Source: Lysinibacillus sp. FSL K6-0232
GTDB taxonomy: Bacteria; Bacillota; Bacilli; Bacillales_A; Planococcaceae
Direction of reading: 5' to 3'
Assembly (NCBI RefSeq): GCF_038008325.1
Contig: NZ_JBBOYW010000001.1
Span: 2,036,001-2,100,000 of the forward strand
DNA: 64,000 nucleotides
Every line of letters starts with the position of its first letter. The stretch's first letter is position 1. The notes under the pieces were generated by a model. That model ran no database searches, was not told the DNA's origin, and was given only the letters and a program-made list of their open reading frames with translations. Below are positions 35,291 through 43,828 of the stretch, in pieces. Made by a program: the position numbers and the translations under genes.

Positions 35291-36176
35291 ATGAAGTGGA
35301 ATAAAACTATAATGTATTTTTCTCTGTTTACTGTTATTTCATTGTCAGGATGTGGAAATGCAAAGGAAAGTGAAAATACATTGAATGACCATAGTACAGG
35401 TCATTCTGAAGAGAATCATGGCACACAATCTAATGAACATAGTCACAATGGTCATGAAACAAGTGATCAGCAAAGCAATAAACCCGTAAGCCTTTCAGAA
35501 GTAAAAGGTGTAGTGGCTTCTACGAGTTTAACCGCAATGATAGCAAAAGCAGCTGGTGCCAAGAATGTGACTTACATAGCACCGTTAGAATTACGTCATC
35601 CTCCAGAATATGACTATCGCCCAAGTGATTTGTCAAAAATCACTGACAGTTATATTATTTATCTTGGTTATGAACCATTTATGAAAAAAATTGATTGAAT
35701 CTTCAAATATTTCTTCGGATTTAACAGCGGTTATTGAAGTAGATAATACACCTGACGGTTACCTTAATGAAGCCAGAAAATTAGCGAACATTTGGGGTAC
35801 ACAAGCTGAGGAGGCCAAGTGGGAAGAAGAGTTTAATAAGGTGGTAGAAGAACTAGAACAATTGGCCAAAAAACAAGATGTATCCAAAGTCAAAGTGATT
35901 TCTCAAGTTTACATGACTCCATTAGTTAAATGGTTTGGTTTTGATGTTGTTGGGGAGTATGGTCCAGAGGAATTAACGGCTGCTCAACTAAAGGATCTTA
36001 TAGCTCTAAAACCAGATCTTATTGTTGATAACGCACATATGCCACAAGGGAAAGGCCTTGCAACTGCTTCAGATAAAACAAAACTGGTTGAATTAAGAAG
36101 TTATCCAGACGGAACTTTAAATTCAGTTCAGGATATTTTAATCTATAATGCTAAGCAATTAGAAATTGTAAAATAA
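35291..36176 (+). pseudogene. Zinc-type substrate-binding lipoprotein, one frameshift
   Basis: The N-terminal frame (35291-35698) has a lipoprotein signal (FTVISLSGCGN), a His-rich stretch (HSTGHSEENHGTQ ... HSHNGHETS) and the start of a TroA-like fold (VVASTSLTAMIAKAAGAKNV, LRHPPEYDYRPSDL). It stops at FMKKID. Removing one A from the A7 run at 35684-35690 restores FMKKLIESSNISSDL and continues through the second frame (to 36176) with MTPLVKWFGFDVVGEYGPEE, typical of the C-terminal lobe. The whole would be about 294 aa. A homopolymer error is plausible, but the locus is also damaged in its ATPase gene. Confidence 0.82.
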
Positions 36177-36226
36177 AGTGAAATGTAAGTACGTAAGTAA
36201 CCTTAATACTTGAGTATGGTATTACT

Positions 36227-36262
36227 AGTCACATCTAAACAGGTGTGGCTTTTTAGTTTTTA
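36227..36262 (+). terminator. Terminator of the metal-transport locus
   Basis: AGTCACATCT pairs with AGGTGTGGCT (two G-U pairs), followed by TTTTAGTTTTT. Confidence 0.6.
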
Positions 36263-36311
36263 ATATAACAGTAGAGCAACAATTGAAGTAAACCTATAAT
36301 AGGGGGAAAAT

Positions 36312-36422
36312 ATGATAAAAAGATAAATTGATCAGAGTTATTTATATAGTGAATCTATTTTGAGTGCATTACAATTTACATTAGATTTTATCTATGAGCA
36401 GAAGTTTTATCTCGTAGTTTAA
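36312..36422 (+). pseudogene. Remnant of a small gene with an early in-frame stop
   Basis: AGGGGGAAAAT precedes an ATG at 36312, but TAA comes in codon five (36324-36326). The same frame then stays open to 36422 and reads IDQSYLYSESILSALQF, then TLDFIYEQKFYLVV. It looks like a small gene lost by a point change or indel. I do not recognise it, and chance is possible. The rest of the 36177-36545 gap holds only terminators. Confidence 0.3.
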
Positions 36423-36471
36423 GATAAACCTTTTCAATCAAATGAATTGATATATTGTTTTAATAACATAG

Positions 36472-36505
36472 CAATCCCGTTTAACCTAATAGAAAAACGG
36501 GATTG
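36472..36505 (-). terminator. Terminator of the CydA-like operon
   Basis: CAATCCCGTTT pairs perfectly with AAACGGGATTG downstream of the minus-strand gene ending at 36546. The T run on the minus strand is weak. Confidence 0.55.
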
Positions 36506-36545
36506 GGGATTACGTTATATAGAAAAATGATTGGTACAATTAATT

Positions 36546-37586
36546 TTATTCTGAGGTAGATTCAATTCTTTCTTCTGTTCGTGGATGTTCGTCAAGATAT
36601 GGGGATAAATAGGCTTCTCTTAATTCATGTCGCATCCACCCCATTATACCTATTACACAAATGAACACAATTATAGAGGCTAGAAAAGAACTAGCAGAAT
36701 CTTTGTAGCCTGCTACATATAGTAGCATACAAAGAATAACAGTCAATACAATAGAAATAATAAGTAAAGAAGTTAACAATAAATCCTCGCCTAAATAAAG
36801 CATACGAATATTCGTATCAAATGAAAATAATAATATGAAACCAGCTACCAACTGAACAATTGTAATCCAAAAGCCTACTTTTGCACCAAGAAGTTTTAAT
36901 GATTGCTCATGTTCCTCTAATCTCTTCTGCTTCCGCTTCTGATAAGCAAAATAGACAAACATATAAAATCCACCTGTTGCTAAACTTGCTAGCATGAAAT
37001 GAAGGTAACGTTGCCAGATTTGAGGATAATAAAATAAGCTTTCAAAAAAACCATTTGCTTCTCCCCAACGATCAGGATATAACATAGAAGTTACATTGAC
37101 AATAAAAATAAGGGGTACAAAGAATAAAATCAACATTGCCAATAAACCAATACTAATATGAAGTAATTTTTTGGTTTGATATTTATCCCAAGTGAACTTG
37201 TAAATGTATAACAGAAGAAATGCAGTAATCAATAGGATTAATAAACTCATCCAAGCCTTTCCTATTAAAATAGTTGAAGAATAAAAATATTGTGTATACA
37301 AGACACTCACAATTAGTAATGGGCCAACTCCTAGAACGACTGCAATACTCTTATGTATTGAAGCATGAAATGAACAAATTTGCGCCATTTTATCAAATAA
37401 ACTATTTTTTTTGATCATACTCGTAATTTCTAATCCAACTGCTCCTGCAGTCAATGAGATTGTAAAATTCACGAAAATGATATGAAAAATAAATGTCGCA
37501 ACGATAAGAATTTCTAGTAACCCAATAGGTGCAGGTATTGGTAAAGGGTTATCTGAAGAAATTAAAGCAAAACTTAAATACTTCAT
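36546..37586 (-). CDS. CydA-like membrane subunit (cytochrome bd superfamily), second subunit
   Basis: A 346-aa protein with about eight to nine helices. Its first helix, LLEILIVATFIFHIIFVNFT, resembles CydA helix I (FHxxFVxxTI), including the haem-ligating His. IHKSIAVVLGVGPLLIV, and later YLHFMLASLATGGFYMFV, also align with CydA rather than CydB. It has no c-haem motif and ends in a charged cytoplasmic tail. It overlaps the upstream gene by four bases. The pair therefore looks like a complex of two CydA-like proteins. A quinol-linked redox role in the membrane is likely; whether it reduces O2, NO or another acceptor cannot be read from sequence. Confidence 0.7.
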   Translation of the reverse strand: MKYLSFALISSDNPLPIPAPIGLLEILIVATFIFHIIFVNFTISLTAGAVGLEITSMIKKNSLFDKMAQICSFHASIHKSIAVVLGVGPLLIVSVLYTQYFYSSTILIGKAWMSLLILLITAFLLLYIYKFTWDKYQTKKLLHISIGLLAMLILFFVPLIFIVNVTSMLYPDRWGEANGFFESLFYYPQIWQRYLHFMLASLATGGFYMFVYFAYQKRKQKRLEEHEQSLKLLGAKVGFWITIVQLVAGFILLFSFDTNIRMLYLGEDLLLTSLLIISIVLTVILCMLLYVAGYKDSASSFLASIIVFICVIGIMGWMRHELREAYLSPYLDEHPRTEERIESTSE

Positions 37587-38911
37587 TTTGTAGACACCTC
37601 TTTTTCTTCTTCAAGTACTGTTAAAATATAAGTAGCTAAAGCTTCTATTTCTTTTTCAGTTCCCATAAATGGAGGCATTGCTACTTGTGCATAATGCATA
37701 TTCGGAACAAAGGACATAATGGCTTCCTTATCCCAACCTTCCATTCTACTAGACAAGGCTCTTGTATCTCTCCATCCATCTATTGTATGACAGGTAATAC
37801 ATTGACCAACGAATACATCTCTACCCGCTTCCACCATATTGTTGTCATTTACTTCTTTTTCTTTTGCCCATGTAGCATTAGCCAGAAAACCTTCTTTTTT
37901 TAGTTTTTCTTCATTTTTTGCTAACATCCCATTCGCATACATATAGTTATAGATAATATAGGGTTTTCTTACAGTTTCCCTTACTACTTCAAATTCCCCA
38001 ATAAAACCGATGGATGAGAACATCACTGCTATTGATAGAATCCACGGGACTGTTTTTGGACTTTTTACAAGCCATACTAAGAAAATAATAAGTATACTAA
38101 ATCCTAAGATATTTAAACTTTTGAAGATGACCTCGGACATCCCTGTAGACCAGACAATCATATTATAAGCTTCAGTTGGAATGGCCCATAAATACCATAA
38201 CCCTGTGATAAAAGTCATAGGTAAAGAGATAGCACCCCAGAATGCAAATACACGAAAAACTTCTGTACGTAAAGCCTTATCTTTAATACGCCAACGGATA
38301 AAAAATGATACTAAAGATATTGCCAACATGATTGCTAAAAACATGCGGAATCCAAGTGAAGGGAAGTAGGTTGGATTGAGAAATGCATTCCAAAATGAAA
38401 AAGTTTCAATCCAACGCCCTGGTGTTAATTTTGCAGCTAAGACACCCGTAATGATCACCATTGTTACCCATGAAGCAACACTTAGTGCTACGCCCAGCAT
38501 GATATGTTTACGTTTACGTTCGCCTTCTTTCCATTTATCCCAAGTATAATAGTAAATAATAAGTATAATTACTTCTGAGATAAACGCTCCCCATTCAACC
38601 ACCCATGCCCAGAAAAAAATACGTAATAGAGAAGAAATTGAATCTGGTTGTATGACTGTGGTTGAAAACCAAATGCCTACTCCGGTCATCGCTCCTATAG
38701 TTGTAGTAATGATTAAAACCCACTTCAACATTGTTTTTGCTACTTGATCTAATTTCTCATTCTTCTTTTTCATCGCTCGATATTCAGTCGATACAACTAA
38801 AACAGAAGTACCTATCGCGACGCCATGGCTAATTATCACATGAATAATTGCAATAAGAGCAATCACAGTGCCATTACCAAACCATGTATAATCCACGGAT
38901 GGAAAATTCAT
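37583..38911 (-). CDS. CydA-like membrane protein with fused C-terminal cytochrome c domain
   Basis: A 442-aa protein: about nine helices with CydA-like elements (VIALIAIIHVIISHGVAIG in helix I; FFWAWVVEWGAFISEVIILI; FWNAFLNPTYFPSLGFRMF) and then, from about residue 345, a soluble class I cytochrome c domain with haem motif CITCH and a downstream Met in QVAMPPFMGTEKE. GGAAGAGGGTAAT lies before the ATG. It forms an operon with the second CydA-like gene, divergent from the methyltransferase/nos cluster. A bd-type centre with an attached c haem could pass electrons from quinol to an outer acceptor or the reverse. No CydB is encoded nearby. Confidence 0.75.
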   Translation of the reverse strand: MNFPSVDYTWFGNGTVIALIAIIHVIISHGVAIGTSVLVVSTEYRAMKKKNEKLDQVAKTMLKWVLIITTTIGAMTGVGIWFSTTVIQPDSISSLLRIFFWAWVVEWGAFISEVIILIIYYYTWDKWKEGERKRKHIMLGVALSVASWVTMVIITGVLAAKLTPGRWIETFSFWNAFLNPTYFPSLGFRMFLAIMLAISLVSFFIRWRIKDKALRTEVFRVFAFWGAISLPMTFITGLWYLWAIPTEAYNMIVWSTGMSEVIFKSLNILGFSILIIFLVWLVKSPKTVPWILSIAVMFSSIGFIGEFEVVRETVRKPYIIYNYMYANGMLAKNEEKLKKEGFLANATWAKEKEVNDNNMVEAGRDVFVGQCITCHTIDGWRDTRALSSRMEGWDKEAIMSFVPNMHYAQVAMPPFMGTEKEIEALATYILTVLEEEKEVSTK

Positions 38912-39232
38912 ATTACCCTCTTCCTTTCATTTTTTAATCAAATGCAATGCAATCATACAAAATAGTTTTGAAAATCGAATGAGTAATATGTGAAATTGAA
39001 AGGAACTATATTTCATTGTTTTGTCAAAATAGTTTAAGTAACAAGAATTTCTTTATACTGGGTTCTCTTTATTAGCCCTTTTTTTATAGCAGTCCCATAG
39101 GTTATACTAATGAAATTCTATTTTTTGTTGCTTAAAGTTCATTTGAATTTCTCAATTGTTTTTTATAATGGTCATGTTAATAGGAACAATATAGTTAAAA
39201 AATGAAGCTTTTTTACAAATAGGAGGAAGGAT
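38912..39232. other. Divergent promoter region between CydA-like and methyltransferase genes
   Basis: An AT-rich 320-bp region. TTGTCA near 39022 and TATACT about 30 bases on could be a plus-strand promoter. ATGTGAAAT (about 38989) resembles half-sites seen upstream of the PepSY gene. No clear FNR or NsrR palindrome was found by eye. Confidence 0.35.
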
Positions 39233-39826
39233 ATGAGTATATGGAGTAAGCAAGCTAGTCCACCATTATATATATATGGAACTGAGGCTAATCGATTTAT
39301 TACCTCAGCAGTTCAATATTTTCCTAAACAAGCCAAAATTGCTGCCTATGAAGAGAAAGAGGGAGCGAACGCGGTTTTTTTAGCGAAGCTTGGACACCAG
39401 ATAACAGTTTATGATTCAACTTCATCTGGTCTAGCAAAGGTGCAGTTATTAGCAAGAATGAATGGTGTATCAATCATTACAATAAGAGCAGATTTAATAG
39501 AGTATGAGCTACCTCAAGAAACTTATGATGGCGCAATTATGGTATTTGGTCATTTTCAGCACAAATTCCAATTAGTGATATTGGAAAAAATAATGAACTC
39601 TATTAAATTAAATGGTGTTTTTATGTTTGAGGTCTATGAATATGCGCAGCTTTTATACAATACAGGAGGACCAAACGAAATGGCTTATTTATATAATGCT
39701 GAAGATATATTAAGGTGGGCTAGGCGTTATAAGCTAAAACATTACTTCACAGGGGAAGTAGAACAATATGAAGTTTCTTTCCAAACAAATACTCGCCGTG
39801 TCATACAAGTTATTGTAGAAAAATAA
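39233..39826 (+). CDS. Class I SAM-dependent methyltransferase-like protein
   Basis: A 197-aa Rossmann-type protein. The motif I region reads AAYEEKEGANAVFLAKLGH, where related methyltransferases have a glycine-rich E-G-E-G-R-N; two key positions are changed (Gly to Lys and Arg to Ala). The rest of the fold is kept: QITVYDSTSSGLAKVQLLAR (acidic ribose-binding Asp), ADLIEYELPQETYDGAIMV and LNGVFMFEVYEY. AGGAGGAAGG precedes the ATG. It lies between the CydA-like pair and the nos genes. It could modify a small molecule such as tellurite or a thiol, or no longer bind SAM at all. Confidence 0.7.
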   Translation: MSIWSKQASPPLYIYGTEANRFITSAVQYFPKQAKIAAYEEKEGANAVFLAKLGHQITVYDSTSSGLAKVQLLARMNGVSIITIRADLIEYELPQETYDGAIMVFGHFQHKFQLVILEKIMNSIKLNGVFMFEVYEYAQLLYNTGGPNEMAYLYNAEDILRWARRYKLKHYFTGEVEQYEVSFQTNTRRVIQVIVEK

Positions 39827-40023
39827 GACATTTATTTTACAATTCAAAATACATTTTTTTAAGATCTCAAAGAAATAATAAGGTGGTGGTAGGAGCGAAT
39901 CTTCACGTAATCCATTTTAACTATTCAAAAAGAATATTATTGTCACTTTAATTTCTAATTTTTTTCACAACTTTTTAGTAAAGTGAATATGTCTAGTAAA
40001 ATAATTACTTTGGAGGTAAAGGT

Positions 40024-40665
40024 ATGAAGAAAGTTTTTCTAGTTGTTCCATTTATGCTAGCTCTTTATGCATGTAATGATGATAGTACAACAGGAACGAA
40101 CAAAGACACTAAACAGGAGCCCACACATGAAGAGGTTGTTTCAGAGCAACCGAAGAATGAAGTTACATATTTAGCATCCACTGCTGAGTGGAAAATAGAT
40201 GATCGTCTACAAGAGCCAGCAGAGGATACTGTTTGTGAAATTTGTAATATGAAAGTATATACAAAGGACCATGACCTAGGCGTTTTTTCTGCGCAATCTG
40301 TTAAACCTGATGGATCGATTGCATTTTATGACGACATTGGCTGTTTATTAAATGCGGAGTTGGTTCAAAATCAAACGAATGAAAAATTTGTGAGAGATTA
40401 TATAACATTAAATTGGATAGATGTTGAGGAAGCTACAGCTGTTAAAACTGATATGAAATCCCCTATGAACTGGGGGTATATATTCTTTGCCTTTGAAGAA
40501 GATGCAAAAGCTTATATTTCAGAAAATCCAACCGCAAAAGTTGAAGAATTAGACGTAATTAAACAAGCAGCAAAAGAACGTCGTGAAAAAATGATGCAAG
40601 AAAAAGGGGACCATGAACAACATAGTGAGGACCAGCATGGAACTGAAGAAACACATAGTCACTAA
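40024..40665 (+). CDS. nosL: NosL-like copper-binding lipoprotein with His-rich tail
   Basis: The 213-aa protein has a lipoprotein signal (FMLALYACND), then a NosL domain with the motif CEICNMKVY (residues about 71-79), FYDDIGCLLNAEL and PMNWGYIFFAFEEDAKAY. NosL proteins are outer-face copper(I) chaperones for maturation of nitrous oxide reductase. The C-terminus ends in a His/Glu-rich run (HEQHSEDQHGTEETHSH) not usual in NosL, which may bind extra metal. TTGGAGGTAAAGGT precedes the ATG. It begins the nosL-nosD-nosL-nosY-nosF-tlpA operon; the nosD start lies within it. Confidence 0.85.
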   Translation: MKKVFLVVPFMLALYACNDDSTTGTNKDTKQEPTHEEVVSEQPKNEVTYLASTAEWKIDDRLQEPAEDTVCEICNMKVYTKDHDLGVFSAQSVKPDGSIAFYDDIGCLLNAELVQNQTNEKFVRDYITLNWIDVEEATAVKTDMKSPMNWGYIFFAFEEDAKAYISENPTAKVEELDVIKQAAKERREKMMQEKGDHEQHSEDQHGTEETHSH

Positions 40666-41902
40666 TATGAAAAAGGGCAGTTTACTTGCCCTTTTTTTCT
40701 GCATAGTTGGATTTTCAACACCTGCATATGCTCAGAGCGTACAACAGCAGATCGATAGTCTCTCGTTGGGGGATGTTTTAGAGCTAGAACCAGGGCAATA
40801 TTCAGAAAATTTATTAATAAAAAAACCCATTAAAATATACGGAAACAAGGGGGTTAAATTCACTGGAAAATTAGAAATAAAAGCTGATGATGTAGAGGTT
40901 AGTGGTATTCAATTTCTTGGAGAACAAGGGGTTGTTGCAAAGAAAGTTGAAAACATCAAAATAACTCAAAGTTCATTTCAAACAAAAAGATTTCCTATTT
41001 ATTTCGATGGTGTAGAAAATAGTGAAATTGCTGAAGTAGACATTATCGGTAAATCCGGCCATTATTCAGAAAAAAGTCACGGTATTTCTCTTTATAACTC
41101 AAAAGGTATTCATGTTAAAAATAATAGTATTACACAAACACAAGACGGAATTTATTTAGAAAATAGCAGACAAGTTACAATCGAAAAAAATACGATTACG
41201 TATGGACGTTACGGTACTCATATCATGTATGGTAGCGATATGAAATTGTTTCAAAATAACTACGCCCATCATATAACGGGTGTGATGTCCATGATGGCAA
41301 AGAATGTAGATATAGAAAAGAATACAATTAAACATCAAAATGCTTTAAATAGTTCTGGCATTACACTTTATCAAACTTCTAAAGTAAATGTAATCAACAA
41401 TATCATTCGTGAAAATTCTATTGCAGTTCAGTTACAGCAGGCAGATACGGTGGATATGTCTAGCAATATATTCGCTAGTAATTTGTTAGTACTTAAAAAC
41501 ATTCAACCCAAAGGTGTCCTTGTTACAAACAATCAACTTTATGGAAATGTGCTAGTTGCTTCAAGTGGTTCTGATGGAATAACACTTATAGGGAATGTTT
41601 ATGATGATTACGAAGGGGAAGATTTCGACGAAGATGGCTATGGTGATAGTGTTTACATTGCAACTTCTACATTTGGTAAATGGGTATTAAAAAATGAATA
41701 TTATCAATATTTTATTGGAAATACAGCCACTGAATTATTAGAAAAAATGGATAATAAACTATCAAAACCAAATTCTTTAATAGATGAGAAACCTATTGTT
41801 CATAGGGGGCAACCTTGGCAATTATCATTTAAAGGGAAACATTTTAGCATTGGCGTTGCATTACTGATTGTACTAGTTTTTAGTTGGAGGAAATTTAAAT
41901 GA
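40637..41902 (+). CDS. nosD: NosD-like periplasmic copper-centre assembly protein
   Basis: The 421-aa protein has a signal peptide (LLALFFCIVGFSTPAYA), then a right-handed parallel beta-helix of repeated strands (ITQTQDGIYLENSRQVTIEK, then NTITYGRYGTHIMYGSDMKL; HHITGVMSMMAKN), and a C-terminal membrane anchor (IGVALLIVLVFSWRKFK). This is the NosD/CASH architecture. With NosF and NosY it delivers sulphur or copper for the CuZ centre of N2O reductase. I chose the ATG at 40637, which follows GTGAGG by seven bases and overlaps the nosL end; an ATG at 40667 lacks a ribosome binding site. It overlaps the next gene by four bases. Confidence 0.88.
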   Translation: MELKKHIVTNMKKGSLLALFFCIVGFSTPAYAQSVQQQIDSLSLGDVLELEPGQYSENLLIKKPIKIYGNKGVKFTGKLEIKADDVEVSGIQFLGEQGVVAKKVENIKITQSSFQTKRFPIYFDGVENSEIAEVDIIGKSGHYSEKSHGISLYNSKGIHVKNNSITQTQDGIYLENSRQVTIEKNTITYGRYGTHIMYGSDMKLFQNNYAHHITGVMSMMAKNVDIEKNTIKHQNALNSSGITLYQTSKVNVINNIIRENSIAVQLQQADTVDMSSNIFASNLLVLKNIQPKGVLVTNNQLYGNVLVASSGSDGITLIGNVYDDYEGEDFDEDGYGDSVYIATSTFGKWVLKNEYYQYFIGNTATELLEKMDNKLSKPNSLIDEKPIVHRGQPWQLSFKGKHFSIGVALLIVLVFSWRKFK

Positions 41903-42351
41903 AAAAGATCATTTTATTAGTAGTAATTGGACTTTTTTTGATAGGGTGTTCGGAGAAGACCATAGAACCTCGAGATATTGATCCAGAGACGGATATTTGT
42001 ATTGTTTGTAACATGGGTATTACGCATCCTGATTATGCAGGGCAAGTAATTTTCAAGAATAATGATTATTTAGTGTTTGATGATCTAGGTTGTTTAATTG
42101 AATATTTGAAAAGTCCAGAGCAAGAAGTAGCAGCAGCTTATATCAAATCAAATGATAAGCAAGAATGGATAGATGTGAAAACGGCAGCTTATTTATATAA
42201 TGAGGATTATTGGACACCCATGAATTATGGTGTACTTGCCTTTGCGTCGATTGGAGACGCAGCAATTTATGAGCAAGAAAATGGTGCGGGTAAGCCTCTC
42301 GGATACGAAGAATTAGTAACGTCATTTAATTGGGGTGTGCATGAACATTGA
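41899..42351 (+). CDS. nosL: Second NosL-like lipoprotein
   Basis: The 150-aa protein has a lipobox (LFLIGCSE) and a NosL domain: CIVCNMGITHPDYAGQV, VFDDLGCLIEYL and TPMNYGVLAFASIGDAA. It has the usual NosL length and lacks the His-rich tail of the first copy. The ATG overlaps the nosD stop (ATGA), and its own stop overlaps the TTG start of nosY. Having two NosL proteins in one operon suggests separate copper donors or one for each of two target sites. Confidence 0.87.
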   Translation: MKKIILLVVIGLFLIGCSEKTIEPRDIDPETDICIVCNMGITHPDYAGQVIFKNNDYLVFDDLGCLIEYLKSPEQEVAAAYIKSNDKQEWIDVKTAAYLYNEDYWTPMNYGVLAFASIGDAAIYEQENGAGKPLGYEELVTSFNWGVHEH

Positions 42352-43145
42352 TTAAATCGGAAATAAAACAGCTTTTCCGGAGTAAGTGGATTTACATGTT
42401 GCTTGGTATTTTTATTGTATTATTTGTTGCTATTTTGATGTTGCAACAGTTAAACACGGATGCAGGTGGATTCGATCGCTTTCAAGCCTCTCTCTTAAAT
42501 TTATTACTTTTTTTGTTTCCTTTATTTATTTTGACAATAGGCGCAATGAGTATAGCTGCTGATATAGAATCAGGTTGGTATCAATTAATACGATCATATC
42601 CTGTTAGTATCGCACATTATTTAGGGGCAAAATATGTTGCATTGGTATCCATTTTTTTATTTGCTTTAGCAACTACAGAGGCAGTTATTTTAATTGTAGG
42701 TTCTTTCTTTGGTGGCGTTCATATAGATACTCAATTTCTTTTATTAACGACTGTTATTATCGTTGTTTTTAGTGCTATAAGTGTAATGATTGGCGCTTTT
42801 TCCATACATCGATTACAGGCATTAGGTTTTAGTCTAGGGCTATGGGCAGTTTTTACATTATTAAGTAATTATGTAGTAATGGCAATTGGAACCATTATTC
42901 CAAAACATGTCTATGAAAAAATAATCTATACACATGTTCATATAAATATTATTGAGTGGCTCCGATATGTCTATTTAATTCAAATCGAACAAACAGGTAT
43001 TTTAGGGAAGTCGTTTTATTATTTATCACAGTTTTACGAAACTAGTCTAGGGATTGGCTTGATATTAGGTATAACAATATTATGGTGGTTTATTCCTCTT
43101 TGTCTTGCTTATTTTAAGTTGAAATGTAAGGAGAGCTATAGATGA
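42348..43145 (+). CDS. nosY: NosY-like ABC permease
   Basis: A 265-aa ABC-2-type membrane protein with about six helices (WIYMLLGIFIVLFVAILML; LLNLLLFLFPLFILTIGAM; SIAADIESGWYQLIRSYPVS loop). It starts with TTG overlapping the previous stop (TTGA), with GGGGTG ten bases upstream. It pairs with the NosF ATPase and interacts with NosD in the known NosDFY complex. It overlaps nosF by four bases. Confidence 0.86.
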   Translation: MIKSEIKQLFRSKWIYMLLGIFIVLFVAILMLQQLNTDAGGFDRFQASLLNLLLFLFPLFILTIGAMSIAADIESGWYQLIRSYPVSIAHYLGAKYVALVSIFLFALATTEAVILIVGSFFGGVHIDTQFLLLTTVIIVVFSAISVMIGAFSIHRLQALGFSLGLWAVFTLLSNYVVMAIGTIIPKHVYEKIIYTHVHINIIEWLRYVYLIQIEQTGILGKSFYYLSQFYETSLGIGLILGITILWWFIPLCLAYFKLKCKESYR

Positions 43146-43828
43146 TAGAGCTACAAAAAGTTGTGATTACATATCGTAAAGGACAACAAATTGGTCCAGT
43201 TACCTATCAACTTACAAGTGGGAAAATTGTAGCTTTAGTGGGGGAGAATGGTGCTGGTAAAAGCACGCTAATGAAACTGATTATGGGACAATTACCCTTA
43301 GATAAAGGGACTATAACTGGCATTCCAAAAGGAAGAGTTCGATATATGCCTGATGATTTAAACTTTCCAACTACACTAAAAGTGAAAGAAATTATTGAGC
43401 TTTTAGGTAAGTTAAAGGGGATTACTAGTAAGAGTCAAGATGATATCTTACAGTTAGTTGATCTATTCGAGCATAAAAATAGTTTTGTTAGTGAGCTTTC
43501 AAAAGGAATGAGACAACGTTTAAACTTTGCACAAAGCCTGCTAGGCGAATGTGATGTGTATATTTTAGATGAACCTACAAACGGTCTAGATCCGTATTGG
43601 ATCAACAGAGTGAAATCAATTTTAAAGGAAGAAAGAAATAAAGGTCAATTAATCTTATATTCTACTCATCTACTATCAACAGTAGAGGAGATTGCAGATG
43701 AAGTAATTTTCATTCATAAAGGTAAAATTCTTGCCTCAGGTAATATTTCGAGCTTGAAAAGACAATATGCTGAAGAATCTTTAGAATCCCTATGGTTGAA
43801 ATTGTATTTAGGGGAGGAGATGTCTTGA
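43142..43828 (+). CDS. nosF: NosF-like ABC transporter ATPase
   Basis: The 228-aa ATPase has Walker A GENGAGKSTLMK, signature LSKGMRQRLNFAQ, Walker B VYILDEPTNGLDP and switch His in YSTHLL. Its size and GENGAGKS form match NosF, which powers NosDFY. It overlaps nosY at the start and the thioredoxin-like gene at the end (TTGA), so all six genes of the operon are translationally coupled. Confidence 0.88.
   Translation: MIELQKVVITYRKGQQIGPVTYQLTSGKIVALVGENGAGKSTLMKLIMGQLPLDKGTITGIPKGRVRYMPDDLNFPTTLKVKEIIELLGKLKGITSKSQDDILQLVDLFEHKNSFVSELSKGMRQRLNFAQSLLGECDVYILDEPTNGLDPYWINRVKSILKEERNKGQLILYSTHLLSTVEEIADEVIFIHKGKILASGNISSLKRQYAEESLESLWLKLYLGEEMS

Noticed and set aside
39840-40023. Gap before the first nosL, searched for a shortened or broken nosZ
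   Set aside because: The gap is under 200 bp, very AT-rich and has no NosZ-like coding stretch in any frame.
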